Origin: Thermococcus pacificus
GTDB lineage: Archaea; Methanobacteriota_B; Thermococci; Thermococcales; Thermococcaceae
Reading direction: 5' to 3'
Assembly: GCF_002214485.1 (NCBI RefSeq)
Contig: NZ_CP015102.1
Coordinates: 434,001-498,000 of the forward strand
Length of the DNA stretch: 64,000 bases
Positions 16,151 through 26,990 of the stretch are shown in pieces. Under the pieces are notes generated by a model. The model had not been told where the DNA came from and made no database searches. It saw only the letters and a list, made by a program, of their open reading frames with translations. The position numbers were made by a program, and so were the translations under genes. How positions within the stretch are numbered: position 1 is the stretch's first letter; every line of letters starts with the position of its first letter.

Positions 16151-16842
16151 TGTTCGTCGTGATAATGGGTGCCGGGAGGGTCGGCTTCCTCGTTGCCAAA
16201 ATGCTCGAGGAGGACGGCCACGACGTCACCATAATCGAGATGAACAAAGAAAGAGCGAAGGAGCTCTCCCTCCTCATAAACGGCCTTGTAATAGAGGGCG
16301 ATGCCACAGACCCAAAAACCCTTGAGGAGGCCAACATCAAGCAGGCTGACGCCTTCGCCGCTTTAACTGGTAAGGACGATGCCAACCTGCTCGCCTGCAT
16401 ACTGGCGAAGCACCTGAACCCGAAGATAAGAACCTCCCTCAGGATAGGCAATCCCAAGAACCGGAAGATATTCGAGGAGGTAACCGACCTCAAGAGGTAC
16501 TTCGACTTCGTCATCTCCCCCGAGGAGATAGCCGCAGAGTACATAAGCAGAAACATCGTAACACCTGGCTTCGACAGGGTGCTCTTCCCGAAGGAAGGGG
16601 CAGAGATAGTCCGCTTCAACATCGACGATAACAGTGATGTGGCCGGAAAGCTCGTGAAGGATTTGAAGCTGCCCAAGGACGCCCTCATTATAGCCATTTA
16701 CGACGAGAAGGGCAACCTGATAATTCCGTCTGGGGATACGAAGCTCCCCGAGAAGGGCCAGGTTATCGTCTTCGCCAAGAACAACGCTCTGGAGGGCGTG
16801 AAGGGTCTTCTCGAGAGGAAAAAACACGACAATGAAAGTTAA
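16150..16842 (+). CDS. trkA: TrkA-type potassium uptake regulatory protein
   Basis: This is a cytosolic RCK protein of 230 aa that gates potassium transporters in response to nucleotides. The N-terminal Rossmann fold starts FVVIMGAGRVGFLVAKML (GxGxxG at residues 7-12) with an acidic Glu at the end of strand 2 (VTIIEMNKE) for NAD binding; a TrkA-C domain covers about residues 140-220 (LPEKGQVIVFAKN). It overlaps secD by one base. No transmembrane Trk subunit is adjacent, so its partner is encoded elsewhere; the gene at 6934 is a separate TrkA-C protein. Confidence 0.9.
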   Translation: MFVVIMGAGRVGFLVAKMLEEDGHDVTIIEMNKERAKELSLLINGLVIEGDATDPKTLEEANIKQADAFAALTGKDDANLLACILAKHLNPKIRTSLRIGNPKNRKIFEEVTDLKRYFDFVISPEEIAAEYISRNIVTPGFDRVLFPKEGAEIVRFNIDDNSDVAGKLVKDLKLPKDALIIAIYDEKGNLIIPSGDTKLPEKGQVIVFAKNNALEGVKGLLERKKHDNES

Positions 16843-16911
16843 CATAAGGTTTTCTTCAAATTTTATGCCCATTTCTGTTCTTTCTCCACAATATTTTGAA
16901 TCCGGGGCCAA

Positions 16912-16924
16912 AAACTATTTAAAG
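16912..16924 (+). promoter_or_regulatory. TATA box of the A-ATPase operon
   Basis: aaactatttaaag preceded by the purine-rich gggccaa is a good BRE/TATA pair about 65 bp before the atpH start. It predicts a leader of roughly 40 bases. A T-rich stretch at 16850-16890 just upstream could end the secFD-trkA transcript. Confidence 0.6.
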
Positions 16925-16988
16925 TGATTAGGAAAGCCAAAATCGACGTGCAGAGGTAACCTGTTTTAGGGTCATTGGGGGGCTAATC

Positions 16989-17300
16989 ATGGAGGACGTC
17001 ATCAAACAGATTGTTGACGCTGAAAAAGAGGCCGAAGAACGCATCGAGAAGGCCAAAGAGGAAGCCAAAGAGATAGTTCTCAAGGCCCGCGAGGAGGCCA
17101 AGCTCATCGAGAAAGAAGTCATCGAGGACGCTGAGAAGCAGGCCCGGATCCTCATTGAGAAGGCCCGCCTTGAGGGTGAGGACGAGGCGAAGAAGATTCT
17201 CGAAGAGGGTGAGAGAGAAATAGATGAGCTCAAGGTGAAGGCCACCAACAACCTTGAGAGAGCCATTTCTGCAGGCATAGCACTCGTGAGAGGGAGCTGA
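16989..17300 (+). CDS. atpH: A-type ATP synthase subunit H
   Basis: This is the peripheral-stalk subunit H of the archaeal ATP synthase, pairing with subunit E. The 103 residues are almost entirely charged and helical (EKEAEERIEKAKEEAKEI), a long right-handed coiled coil of the kind described for A-ATPase stalks. It is the first gene of the nine-gene operon, three bases before subunit I. Naming varies (AhaH). Confidence 0.9.
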   Translation: MEDVIKQIVDAEKEAEERIEKAKEEAKEIVLKAREEAKLIEKEVIEDAEKQARILIEKARLEGEDEAKKILEEGEREIDELKVKATNNLERAISAGIALVRGS

Positions 17301-17302
17301 CT

Positions 17303-19309
17303 ATGTTCAGGCCCGAAGAGATGGTAAAGATTGAGGTCATCACGCTCAACCGCTACAAGGACAGCCTCCTCACGTATCTCCACGAGAACGGAGCGGTGGA
17401 GATAAGGGAGCTGGACGTCAAGACAGCTCAGAAGGACTCCCCCAACGAGTACCACAGGAAAGCGGCATCGTACAGCATAACCATTTCGAGGCTGGTCGAC
17501 TTTCTCAAGGCCTACAGGAGGAGCACCGGAGGAGGCATAAAGGAGTTCATCTTCCCCCAGGAGAGAGTCAAGAAGAAGTACCTCTACGAGGGCATCGAGA
17601 AGCTCATAAAGGACGTCGAGAGCTTTCTGGCTCAAGTCGAGCCAGAGATAAAGGCAGTTGAAGGCAAGATAACCTCCACCCAGACTGAAATAGAGAGGAT
17701 AAAAGGCGAGATAGCCGTCCTCGAACTCCTGACATCACTCAACATCGATGTTTCTTACCTCAGATCCACCGACATGCTCGAGATAGTCGTTGGGACCGTT
17801 GACAGAGACAGGTTCAGGCCTCTAATGGAGGAAATCCTGAAGGCCACAGGGAGAAGGGCTGTAGTCGTCTCCAAGGACTTCAAGGATAAAATTCTGGCAG
17901 TCTTCGTCTTCCTCAAGTCCGACTACGAGAAGGCCAACCCAATACTCGCTAAGTACTCCCTCGAGAGGATTGAGATTCCAGAGGGGAAGGGAACCCCGAA
18001 GGAACTCATCCGCGAGTACGAGGAGAAGCTCAGGGCAAAGGAGGAAGAGCTCGAGAGCGCCAAGAAGGACGCCGAGATGCTGGCAGAGAAATACTACGAT
18101 GACGTCGTCTTCTACCAGGAGCTTATGGAGAACGAGCGCGATAAGTCAACCGCCCTTCCGATGCTCGCGAGGACCAATATGACCTTTGCCATGACCGGCT
18201 GGCTCCCGAGGAGCGAGGTTCCAAAGGTTCTCGAGGGCATCAAAAAGATTACAGAGGGCAAAGCCTACATCAACATCCGCGAGCCGAGTGAGGATGAACT
18301 CGACGACGTCCCGATAAAGCTCAAGAACCCTGGCTGGGCCAGGCCCTTCGAGATGCTCACCCAGATGTACGGCGTTCCGAAGTACAACGAGATTGACCCG
18401 ACGCCGATAATAGCGTTCACCTATTCGTTCTTCTTCGGCTTCATGCTCACTGACTTCCTCTACGGTCTCATCGTTGGAATAGTTGCCGCACTACTGGTCA
18501 AAGGACACAAGAAGTTCAACGATGGAACCTACAAGTTTTCCTACACGCTCCTCTGGAGCTCGTTCTTCACCATGGCCATGGGTGCCCTCTTCGGCAGCTT
18601 CTTCGGGAACGCGCTGGACATAGCGGGCGCGGCCCTGACAGGGAATCCAGACTTCCAGATGTGGCGCATAGCTGACCCACTCAGAGACCCGATGTTCGTC
18701 CTCATGCTTGCCCTGGCCGTTGGTCTCGCCCACCTGTTCCTGGGGTATACCATCGGCTTCGTTGTCAAGTGGAAGAACGGCGACAAGAAGGGAGCTCTCT
18801 TCGATCAGCTTCCATGGATGCTCGTAATACTTGCAATAGCCCTGTTTGCAACAGGAAAGGACGTCCCGGCCTTCGTTAACTCCGCCAAGGCACTCTTCGG
18901 AATCGGCCTCGTGATCTTCGCCATCGGTGAGATATTGAACAACGGCGGACTAGCGGCCCTGATGATAATCTCGGACTTCTTCGGTTTCGTGGGGAACTGG
19001 CTCAGCTACGCCCGTTTAATGGCCCTTGCACTGGCGACCAGCGGAATAGCGATTGTCATCAACGTCCTGGTTCAGATGGTCTGGGGAATCAAGTTCCTTT
19101 ACATAGGCCCAATAATTGGCGTGATTTTGTTCTTTGGAGGGCACCTGTTCTCCACAGCCATCAACGCCCTTGGTGCCTTCGTTCACTCTCTCCGCCTTCA
19201 CTACGTGGAGTTCTTTGGCACCTTCTACTCCGGGGAGGGGAAGCCCTTCGAGCCCTTCAAGTCCCGGAGGGAGGTGTCGGAGGTAACGCTTAAGGTTGAA
19301 AACGCATGA
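17303..19309 (+). CDS. atpI: A-type ATP synthase subunit I
   Basis: This is the membrane stator subunit (a/I), which forms half of the ion channel against the K ring. Residues 1 to about 340 are a soluble arm with coiled coils (YEEKLRAKEEELESAKKDAE near 235-254); the rest has about eight helices. The essential Arg is expected in a late helix; GNWLSYARLMALALATSG near 563-580 contains that Arg. There are 668 residues, the usual size. It follows atpH by two bases. Confidence 0.95.
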   Translation: MFRPEEMVKIEVITLNRYKDSLLTYLHENGAVEIRELDVKTAQKDSPNEYHRKAASYSITISRLVDFLKAYRRSTGGGIKEFIFPQERVKKKYLYEGIEKLIKDVESFLAQVEPEIKAVEGKITSTQTEIERIKGEIAVLELLTSLNIDVSYLRSTDMLEIVVGTVDRDRFRPLMEEILKATGRRAVVVSKDFKDKILAVFVFLKSDYEKANPILAKYSLERIEIPEGKGTPKELIREYEEKLRAKEEELESAKKDAEMLAEKYYDDVVFYQELMENERDKSTALPMLARTNMTFAMTGWLPRSEVPKVLEGIKKITEGKAYINIREPSEDELDDVPIKLKNPGWARPFEMLTQMYGVPKYNEIDPTPIIAFTYSFFFGFMLTDFLYGLIVGIVAALLVKGHKKFNDGTYKFSYTLLWSSFFTMAMGALFGSFFGNALDIAGAALTGNPDFQMWRIADPLRDPMFVLMLALAVGLAHLFLGYTIGFVVKWKNGDKKGALFDQLPWMLVILAIALFATGKDVPAFVNSAKALFGIGLVIFAIGEILNNGGLAALMIISDFFGFVGNWLSYARLMALALATSGIAIVINVLVQMVWGIKFLYIGPIIGVILFFGGHLFSTAINALGAFVHSLRLHYVEFFGTFYSGEGKPFEPFKSRREVSEVTLKVENA

Positions 19310-19819
<510 letters not shown>

Positions 19820-19854
19820 GCTCTCTCCTTTTTACAGCCTGAGGAGGATTGAAG

Positions 19855-20466
19855 ATGGAAGGGGCAGAGCTTATCATTCAGGAAATAAACAGGGAAGCCG
19901 AGCGGAAGATACAGTACATACTCAGCGAGGCCAGGGAGGAGGCCGAGAAGATTAAGGCCGAGGCCAGAAAGAGGGCCGAGGCAAAGGCGGAGTGGATACT
20001 CAGGAAGGCCAGAACGCAGGCGGAGATAGAGAAACAGAGGATAATCGCCAACGCCCGTCTCGAGGTCAGAAAGAAGCGCCTTCAGATCCAGGAAGAACTC
20101 ATTAGGGAGGTCATAAAGGCCCTCCGCGAGAGGCTTTCTGAACTTCCGGAGGAGGAATATTTCCCGATGCTCGTTGACCTCGCCGCCAGTGCCGTCAAGG
20201 AGCTCGGCGCCGAGAGCGTCGTCGTCCGCTCCAACGAGAGAACCCTCAAGTTGCTCTCCGAGAGGCTCGATGAGTTCAGAAAGGAGCTGGCAGAGAAGCT
20301 CGATGGGGAAGTTGAGATAAGCCTCGGCGAGCCGATAAACACCATTGGCGGACTCGTCGTCGAGACCCTGGATGGGAGCGTCAGGGTGGACAACACCTTC
20401 GAGGCGAGGATAGAGAGGTTTGAGGGCGAGCTCAGGGCCGAGATAGCCAAGGCTCTCTTCGGGTGA
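19855..20466 (+). CDS. atpE: A-type ATP synthase subunit E
   Basis: This is the peripheral-stalk subunit E. Residues 1 to about 85 are a charged coiled coil (REAEKIKAEARKRAEAKAEW), which pairs with subunit H; the C-terminal globular part (GGLVVETLDGSVRVDNTFEAR near 165-185) binds the top of the catalytic head. There are 203 residues. ATG at 19855 follows GAGGATTGA; the TTG at 19849 is within that site. Confidence 0.93.
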   Translation: MEGAELIIQEINREAERKIQYILSEAREEAEKIKAEARKRAEAKAEWILRKARTQAEIEKQRIIANARLEVRKKRLQIQEELIREVIKALRERLSELPEEEYFPMLVDLAASAVKELGAESVVVRSNERTLKLLSERLDEFRKELAEKLDGEVEISLGEPINTIGGLVVETLDGSVRVDNTFEARIERFEGELRAEIAKALFG

Positions 20467-20471
20467 GGGCA

Positions 20472-21572
20472 ATGGAACCAGAAGCGGTGAGCGGAATCCT
20501 CAACACTACCCTTGCAGTGGTGTTCACGTGGGTGGGATACAAGACGGCCAAGATGATTTGGAAGTACACCCCCTATTCGTACCCCAACGCCAGGATAAAG
20601 GCGATGGAGGCAAAGCTCCTCACGGAGCAGAGGTTCAACGAGCTCGCGGAGAGCAAAACGCTGCAGAACTTCGTGGTAAGCTTAGAGGACACTGACTACA
20701 GGAGCTACTTCGCCAACCTCTCAAGCTACGACGTTGAGTCCATAGAGCGGGCCCTTGAGAAAGCACTCGCGGGGACCTACGAGCTGATGGCCAAGATCCT
20801 CCCGAAGAGGGTCAGCCCGTTCTTCAGGCTTCTATTGGAAGAGTGGGACGTCAGAAACATAACAAGCGTCGTCAAGGCCAAGCTTGCAGGAGAGCCGGCG
20901 ACGGACTACGTGGTTGAAATCGGAACCATGCTCCCAAAGGTCAAGGCCATGGCAGAGACCAAGACGATGGAGGAGATGCTCGTCATACTCGAGGGGACAC
21001 CATACGAGGAGCCTTACCAGAGGTTGTACCTCAATGAGATAGACGTCAGCGCCTTCGAGACCGAACTCTACAGGATGCACTACGGCAAGCTGCTCGAGTA
21101 CGCCCTCTCCAGGAAAGAGGACGAGAGGGTTATCCTAGAGGAGTTCGTCAGGCTCAGGATAGACAAGCTGAACATACTAACCGTCCTCAGGGCGAAGGCC
21201 GCTGGAATGTCCGCCGAGGAAATAGAACCAATGCTCATCCCTGGGGGAAGCGTTAGGCTCGATCCGCTCCTTCACATCGACGATCTGAGCATGGCCCTAG
21301 CAGAGCTTGATTCCACCAAGTACGGGCAGGTAATCAGGGGCGTTAGAGAGGAAGTCGAGAGGGACCTCGGGGTTCTTGAGAAGGCCCTCGACGGCTACAT
21401 ACTCGAGAGAATGAACGAGCTTAACAGGTTCTACCCGCTGAGCGTCGCCGTTCCGCTCGGATACATCCTCCAGAAGGAGAGGGAAGTGAGGAAGCTCAGG
21501 GCAATAGCCAAGCTGATCAGCGACGGCATTCCACCGGAGAGGATAAAAGAGCTTGCAGGTGATGTAGCATGA
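20472..21572 (+). CDS. atpC: A-type ATP synthase subunit C
   Basis: Subunit C (family of V-type subunit d) is the central-stalk funnel linking the rotor ring to D and F. It is a helical soluble protein of 366 aa with three repeated bundles; features include [14 protein letters not shown] near the N-terminus and [17 protein letters not shown] near residues 119-135. ATG at 20472 follows GGGTGAGGGCA; GTG at 20463 lies inside that site. It overlaps atpF by four bases. Confidence 0.93.
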   Translation: MEPEAVSGILNTTLAVVFTWVGYKTAKMIWKYTPYSYPNARIKAMEAKLLTEQRFNELAESKTLQNFVVSLEDTDYRSYFANLSSYDVESIERALEKALAGTYELMAKILPKRVSPFFRLLLEEWDVRNITSVVKAKLAGEPATDYVVEIGTMLPKVKAMAETKTMEEMLVILEGTPYEEPYQRLYLNEIDVSAFETELYRMHYGKLLEYALSRKEDERVILEEFVRLRIDKLNILTVLRAKAAGMSAEEIEPMLIPGGSVRLDPLLHIDDLSMALAELDSTKYGQVIRGVREEVERDLGVLEKALDGYILERMNELNRFYPLSVAVPLGYILQKEREVRKLRAIAKLISDGIPPERIKELAGDVA

Positions 21573-21877
21573 AGATAGTCGTGCTCGGAGACAGGGACAC
21601 TGCCCTTGGCTTTAAGCTGGCTGGCGCCCACGAGGTTTACGCATTTGACGACACCCCCCTTGAAATAGAGAGGCTCAAAAACAAGCTCAAGGAGCTTGTG
21701 GAGAGGGACGACATGGGTATCATACTGATAACCGAGGGGTTCGCCCGGAGGGTTGAACTCCCCGACGTTACGCTTCCAATCATCCTTCAGGTGCCGGATA
21801 AGTCCGGTTCAAAGCTTGGAGAGGAGACTATTAAGGAGATCGTTAGAAGGGCTATTGGTGTTGAGCTGAAGAGGTGA
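21569..21877 (+). CDS. atpF: A-type ATP synthase subunit F
   Basis: Subunit F is the small Rossmann-like central-stalk protein that binds subunit D. There are 102 residues with the family start [18 protein letters not shown] and the middle strand [13 protein letters not shown]; the end [23 protein letters not shown] is the conserved C-terminal helix. The start overlaps the atpC stop (ATGA). Overlaps at both ends indicate tight translational coupling. Confidence 0.95.
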   Translation: MKIVVLGDRDTALGFKLAGAHEVYAFDDTPLEIERLKNKLKELVERDDMGIILITEGFARRVELPDVTLPIILQVPDKSGSKLGEETIKEIVRRAIGVELKR

Positions 21878-21882
21878 AGGAA

Positions 21883-23640
21883 ATGGGGAGGATAATTCGC
21901 GTTACGGGTCCGCTCGTCGTTGCCGACGGCATGAAAGGCTCGAAGATGTACGAGGTCGTTCGCGTTGGAGAGATGGGTCTCATAGGAGAAATCATCCGTC
22001 TTGAAGGCGACAGGGCAGTCATCCAGGTCTACGAGGAAACGGCAGGTATAAAGCCCGGCGAACCCGTTGAGGGAACCGGTGCCTCGCTTAGCGTCGAGCT
22101 TGGTCCGGGCCTTCTCACCGCTATGTACGACGGTATCCAGAGGCCGCTCAACGTTCTCAGAGACCTGAGCGGGGACTTCATCGCGAGGGGTCTCACAGCG
22201 CCGGCCCTTCCGAGGGACAAGAAGTGGCACTTCACTCCAAAGGTCAAGGTCGGCGACAAGGTTGTCGGTGGAGACATCCTCGGTGTCGTCCCTGAGACCA
22301 GCATCATCGAGCACAGAATCCTCGTTCCCCCGTGGGTGGAAGGTGAGATAGTCGAGATAGCCGAGGAGGGCGACTACACCATCGAGGAGGTTATAGCCAA
22401 GGTCAAGAAGCCAGACGGGAGCATAGAGGAGCTCAAGATGTACCACCGCTGGCCCGTCCGTGTGAAGAGGCCCTACAAGAACAAGCTCCCGCCGGAGGTT
22501 CCGCTTATCACCGGACAGAGAACCATCGATACATTCTTCAGCCAGGCCAAGGGTGGAACGGCCGCTATCCCTGGCCCGTTCGGTTCAGGAAAGACCGTCA
22601 CCCAGCACCAGCTCGCCAAGTGGAGTGACGCTCAGGTCGTCGTCTACATCGGTTGCGGTGAGCGCGGTAACGAGATGACTGACGTTCTTGAGGAGTTCCC
22701 CAAACTGAAGGACCCGAAGACCGGGAAGCCGCTCATGGAGAGAACCGTTTTGATAGCCAACACCTCGAACATGCCGGTCGCTGCGCGTGAGGCTTCGATC
22801 TACACTGGAATCACCATAGCAGAGTACTTCCGCGACCAGGGCTACGACGTAGCTCTGATGGCCGACTCGACGAGCAGATGGGCGGAAGCGCTCCGTGAGA
22901 TTTCGGGCCGTCTCGAGGAGATGCCCGGTGAGGAAGGTTATCCGGCTTACCTCGCCTCAAAGATCGCCGAGTTCTACGAGAGGGCAGGTAGGGTTATCAC
23001 CCTCGGAAGCGACGAGAGGATAGGCAGTGTTTCCGTCATCGGTGCCGTTTCACCGCCCGGCGGTGACTTCAGCGAGCCTGTCGTTCAGAACACCCTGCGT
23101 GTCGTCAAGGTCTTCTGGGCACTCGATGCTGACCTCGCTCGTAGGAGGCACTTCCCGGCCATCAACTGGCTGAGGAGCTACTCGCTCTACGTCGACGCCA
23201 TCCAGGGCTGGTGGGAGCAGAACGTTGACCCAGAGTGGAGGAAGATGCGCGATCAAGCGATGGCCCTCCTCCAGAAGGAGGCTGAACTCCAGGAGATTGT
23301 TAGAATCGTCGGTCCCGACGCCCTGCCGGACAGGGAGAAGGCAATACTCATCGTCACCAGGATGCTCCGTGAGGACTACCTCCAGCAGGATGCTTTCGAC
23401 GAGGTTGACACCTACTGCCCGCCGAAGAAGCAGGTCACCATGATGCGCGTCATTCTCAACTTCTACGAGAAAACCATGGAAGCAGTCGATAGAGGTGTTC
23501 CGGTTGACGAGATAGCCAAGCTCCCGGTCAGGGAGAAGATAGGCCGTATGAAGTACGAGCCGGAGCTTGAGAACGTCAAGGCTCTCATCGATGAGACTAA
23601 CGCTCAGTTCGAAGAGCTGTTTAAGAAGTACGGGGCGTGA
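21883..23640 (+). CDS. atpA: A-type ATP synthase catalytic subunit A
   Basis: This is the catalytic subunit, where ATP is made or split. P-loop GPFGSGKT lies near residue 233, the catalytic Glu is in [12 protein letters not shown], and the signature phrase [10 protein letters not shown]-type ([17 protein letters not shown]) follows. The A-subunit-specific bulge domain (about residues 115-190) is present. The 585 residues are continuous: no intein interrupts the P-loop, a site used in some related Pyrococcus genomes. ATG at 21883 follows GAGGTGAAGGA. Confidence 0.97.
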   Translation: MGRIIRVTGPLVVADGMKGSKMYEVVRVGEMGLIGEIIRLEGDRAVIQVYEETAGIKPGEPVEGTGASLSVELGPGLLTAMYDGIQRPLNVLRDLSGDFIARGLTAPALPRDKKWHFTPKVKVGDKVVGGDILGVVPETSIIEHRILVPPWVEGEIVEIAEEGDYTIEEVIAKVKKPDGSIEELKMYHRWPVRVKRPYKNKLPPEVPLITGQRTIDTFFSQAKGGTAAIPGPFGSGKTVTQHQLAKWSDAQVVVYIGCGERGNEMTDVLEEFPKLKDPKTGKPLMERTVLIANTSNMPVAAREASIYTGITIAEYFRDQGYDVALMADSTSRWAEALREISGRLEEMPGEEGYPAYLASKIAEFYERAGRVITLGSDERIGSVSVIGAVSPPGGDFSEPVVQNTLRVVKVFWALDADLARRRHFPAINWLRSYSLYVDAIQGWWEQNVDPEWRKMRDQAMALLQKEAELQEIVRIVGPDALPDREKAILIVTRMLREDYLQQDAFDEVDTYCPPKKQVTMMRVILNFYEKTMEAVDRGVPVDEIAKLPVREKIGRMKYEPELENVKALIDETNAQFEELFKKYGA

Positions 23641-23645
23641 TGCTG

Positions 23646-25034
23646 ATGCCGGGAATGGAGTACTCAACCGTTAGCAAGATTTACGGGCCGCTCATGATCG
23701 TCCAGGGCGTTAAGGGCGTCGCCTACGGTGAGGTCGTCGAGATAGAGACCGAGAGCGGGGAGAAGAGAAAGGGACAGGTCCTCGAGGCTAGGGAGGACAT
23801 GGCCATCGTCCAGGTCTTCGAGGGCACCCGCGACCTCGACGTCAAGAGCACGCGCGTCCGCTTCACCGGCGAGACCCTCAAGGTCCCCGTTTCAATGGAC
23901 ATGCTCGGAAGGATATTCAACGGTATCGGTAAGCCCATCGACGGTGGACCGGAAATAATCCCCGAGGACAGGCGCGACGTCCACGGTGCGCCGCTCAACC
24001 CGGTGGCCCGTGCTTATCCAAGGGACTTCATCCAGACCGGTGTCTCGGCCATAGATGGGATGAACACCCTCATTCGCGGCCAGAAGCTGCCCATCTTCAG
24101 CGGTTCCGGTCTTCCGCACAACATGCTCGCGGCCCAGATAGCGAGGCAGGCAAAGGTCCTCGGCGAGGAGGAGAGCTTCGCCGTCGTCTTCGCGGCGATG
24201 GGTATCACCTACGAAGAGGCCAACTTCTTCAAGAAGAGCTTCGAGGAGACCGGGGCCATGGAGAGGGCCGTCCTGTTCCTCAACCTGGCGGACGACCCAG
24301 CCATTGAGAGAATCATCACCCCGCGTATGGCCCTTACAGTCGCAGAATACCTCGCCTTCGACTACGACATGCAGGTCTTGGTTATCCTCACGGACATGAC
24401 CAACTACGCAGAAGCTCTGCGTGAGATTTCCGCGGCAAGGGAAGAGGTCCCCGGAAGGCGCGGTTATCCGGGTTACATGTACACCGACTTGGCTACCATC
24501 TACGAGCGTGCAGGAAGGGTCAGGGGCAGGAAGGGTTCTATCACTCAAGTTCCCATTCTGACGATGCCCGACGACGACATCACCCACCCGATTCCAGACC
24601 TTACCGGCTACATCACCGAGGGCCAGATAGTCCTCAGCAGGGAACTCCACAGGAAGGGTATCTATCCGCCCATCGACGTTCTGCCTTCGCTCAGCCGTCT
24701 GATGAAGGACGGTATCGGTAAGGGAATGACGAGAGAAGACCACCCGCAGCTCAGCCAGCAGCTCTACGCGGCCTATGCGGAAGGAAGGTCGCTTAGGGAC
24801 CTCGTGGCTGTCGTCGGTGAGGAGGCTTTGAGCGAGACCGACAGGAAGTACCTCAAGTTCGCCGACAGGTTTGAGCGCGAATTCGTTGCCCAGCGCTACG
24901 ACGAGGACAGGAGTATCTTCGAGACCCTCGACCTCGGCTGGGAACTCTTAGCGGAGCTTCCTGAGAGCGAGCTGAAGCGTGTCAGGAAGGAGTACATCCT
25001 CAAGTACCACCCCAAGTACAGGAAGGGGGCTTAG
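23646..25034 (+). CDS. atpB: A-type ATP synthase regulatory subunit B
   Basis: Subunit B is the non-catalytic partner of A in the hexameric head. It lacks a true Walker A ([10 protein letters not shown] in place of GxxxxGKT) and shows [20 protein letters not shown] and [22 protein letters not shown], both family hallmarks. Length is 462 aa. ATG at 23646 is chosen; upstream GTG/ATG codons at 23637-23640 overlap the atpA stop and the ribosome-binding site. Confidence 0.96.
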   Translation: MPGMEYSTVSKIYGPLMIVQGVKGVAYGEVVEIETESGEKRKGQVLEAREDMAIVQVFEGTRDLDVKSTRVRFTGETLKVPVSMDMLGRIFNGIGKPIDGGPEIIPEDRRDVHGAPLNPVARAYPRDFIQTGVSAIDGMNTLIRGQKLPIFSGSGLPHNMLAAQIARQAKVLGEEESFAVVFAAMGITYEEANFFKKSFEETGAMERAVLFLNLADDPAIERIITPRMALTVAEYLAFDYDMQVLVILTDMTNYAEALREISAAREEVPGRRGYPGYMYTDLATIYERAGRVRGRKGSITQVPILTMPDDDITHPIPDLTGYITEGQIVLSRELHRKGIYPPIDVLPSLSRLMKDGIGKGMTREDHPQLSQQLYAAYAEGRSLRDLVAVVGEEALSETDRKYLKFADRFEREFVAQRYDEDRSIFETLDLGWELLAELPESELKRVRKEYILKYHPKYRKGA

Positions 25035-25060
25035 CCCCTTCAAAATTTTAGGTGGTCGAG

Positions 25061-25714
25061 ATGGCAGAGCTGCTCAACGTGAAGCCAACGCGAATGGAGC
25101 TCCTCAACCTCAAGAGGCGCATTACATTAGCGAAGAAAGGGCACAAGCTCCTCAAGGACAAGCAGGACGCCTTAGTAATGGAGTTCTTCACCATCTACGA
25201 CGAAGCCCTGAGCCTGCGCAGGGAGCTTGGAATGAAGATGGAAGAGGCGTTCAATGCACTCCAAGCTGCGGAGATAGACGTGGGGACGCTCCGCCTCAGG
25301 GAGATAAGCCTCTCAGTCAAGCCCAACAGGGAAGTTGAGGTCAAGAAAAGGAACGTTATGGGCGTTCCCGTTCCACTCATAGAGGCCGAGTCATTCAGGA
25401 GAAGTGCCGAGGAGCGCGGCTACGCCTTCGTCTCAAGCTCCGCTAAGGTAGACCTCGCCGCCGAGAAGTTCGAGGAAGTCCTCGACCTCGCCGTTCGCCT
25501 CGCCGAGGTGGAGGAGACCCTCAAGAGGCTCGCAAAGGAGATAGAAGTCACCAAGAGGCGCGTTAACGCGCTCGAGTACATCATCATACCGAGGATGGAA
25601 GCTACCGTCAAGTTCATCAAGGGGCGCTTAGATGAGATGGAGCGCGAGAACTTCTTCAGGCTGAAGAGGGTCAAGGCCCTCATTGAAGCCAGGTCCCAGG
25701 CAGAGGGCTCCTGA
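25061..25714 (+). CDS. atpD: A-type ATP synthase subunit D
   Basis: Subunit D is the central rotor shaft (gamma-like). It has two long helices at the ends forming the coiled coil: N-terminal [20 protein letters not shown] and C-terminal [20 protein letters not shown]. Length is 217 aa. ATG at 25061 follows GGTGGTCG. It is the last gene of the operon; the next gene has its own promoter-like element. Confidence 0.94.
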   Translation: MAELLNVKPTRMELLNLKRRITLAKKGHKLLKDKQDALVMEFFTIYDEALSLRRELGMKMEEAFNALQAAEIDVGTLRLREISLSVKPNREVEVKKRNVMGVPVPLIEAESFRRSAEERGYAFVSSSAKVDLAAEKFEEVLDLAVRLAEVEETLKRLAKEIEVTKRRVNALEYIIIPRMEATVKFIKGRLDEMERENFFRLKRVKALIEARSQAEGS

Positions 25715-25760
25715 CGGCAACCCTTTTATTCTCGGTTCCCCTTTTCTCCCTGGTGGTGGC

Positions 25761-26987
25761 ATGACGGAGAAGCTGTTCTACAGGAACCCCTACCTTTGGG
25801 AAGCCGAGGGCACGCTTCTGGCCGTTGAGAAGGGTGGCAAAGGCGTTAGAATCCTCCTCGACAGGACAATATTCTATCCGGAGGGTGGCGGTCAGCCCTC
25901 CGACAGGGGGGTTATAGCTGGCGAGGACTTCAGAATCCTCGTGGAGAAGGTTCACGGCAAGGACGAGGTGTGGCACGAGGGAAAGCTCGAGGGTCGCCTC
26001 CCCGAGCCCGGGGAGCCCGTCAGGATGGTCGTCGACGCGGAGTGGCGCTATGAGAACATGCGCCAGCACACCGGCCAGCACATCCTTTCCGCGGTCTTCA
26101 AGGAGCTGTACGATGCCAACACGACCGGCTTCCAGATATTCGAGGGCTACAACAAGATAGAGATCGACTACCCAGGCGAGCTGGACTGGGACATGATTCT
26201 GGAGGTCGAGAGGAAGGCGAACGAGGTTGTCTGGAGGAACCTCCCAGTTCAGGTGGAGGTCTACGATGAACTCCCGAAGGAGCTGAAGGAGAACCTAAGG
26301 AAGGAGCTCTCCGAGAAGGTGAAACCGCCCATAAGGATAGTATCGATTCCGGGCGTTGACGTTATACCCTGCGGCGGAACCCACGTGAAGAGCACCGGAG
26401 AGGTGGGCTTCATAAAAATCCTTAACTTCTACAGGAAGAGCCGGAAGCTCTGGCGGGTAGAGTTCGTCTGCGGCAATCGGGCGCTGAAGAAGCTCAACGA
26501 AATCCTCGATGACTACTGGAGCGCCCTCGACCGCATGCCCAACAAGAACCCGCCACTGGCCGAGAGGGTGAAGGAACTCAAAGCTGAGGTGGAGGGGCTT
26601 GAGGAAGAAAAGGACTCCCTTAGAAAGGAGCTCTGGGAGTGGAAGGCGAGGGCCCTTCTCAACGAAGCCCAGGAAATCGGCGGAATCGGGGTGATCTCAC
26701 ACCTAGAAAAGGCACCGCTGAAGGATGCCCAGGCCTTCGTGGTTCATCTGGTGGACAAAAACCCGAATACTATAGCCTTAATCGCCGGCGAGAACTACGT
26801 CATTTTCGCCAAGAACAAAGAGATCGAGGGTATCTCCATGAACGATCTCCTGAAGGAGGTTCTCTCGAAGACCGGCGGCGGTGGAGGGGGCAGCGAAGTT
26901 CTTGCGAGGGGCGGGGGCTTCAAGGTCAGGCCGGAGGAGGTCCTTGAGCTGGCCTTTGAAAAATTGAGGGGGGAGCTTTCCCCCTGA
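25761..26987 (+). CDS. alaX: Alanyl-tRNA editing protein AlaX (long form)
   Basis: AlaX is a free-standing editing domain that removes Ser or Gly wrongly attached to alanine tRNA. The zinc site is HTGQH (His103, His107) plus CGGTH further on. The protein continues with a helical linker and a DHHA1-like domain with a Gly-rich phrase (TGGGGGGSEVLARGGG), as in AlaX-L (408 aa). ATG at 25761 follows GGTGGTGG. acccttttattct at about 25721-25733 is a likely TATA box. It ends convergent with the permease gene, three bases away. Confidence 0.9.
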   Translation: MTEKLFYRNPYLWEAEGTLLAVEKGGKGVRILLDRTIFYPEGGGQPSDRGVIAGEDFRILVEKVHGKDEVWHEGKLEGRLPEPGEPVRMVVDAEWRYENMRQHTGQHILSAVFKELYDANTTGFQIFEGYNKIEIDYPGELDWDMILEVERKANEVVWRNLPVQVEVYDELPKELKENLRKELSEKVKPPIRIVSIPGVDVIPCGGTHVKSTGEVGFIKILNFYRKSRKLWRVEFVCGNRALKKLNEILDDYWSALDRMPNKNPPLAERVKELKAEVEGLEEEKDSLRKELWEWKARALLNEAQEIGGIGVISHLEKAPLKDAQAFVVHLVDKNPNTIALIAGENYVIFAKNKEIEGISMNDLLKEVLSKTGGGGGGSEVLARGGGFKVRPEEVLELAFEKLRGELSP

Positions 26988-26990
26988 ACG

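Noticed and set aside
21883-23640. Possible intein in atpA
   Set aside because: The P-loop region is continuous and the length is the normal 585 aa, so no intein is present.
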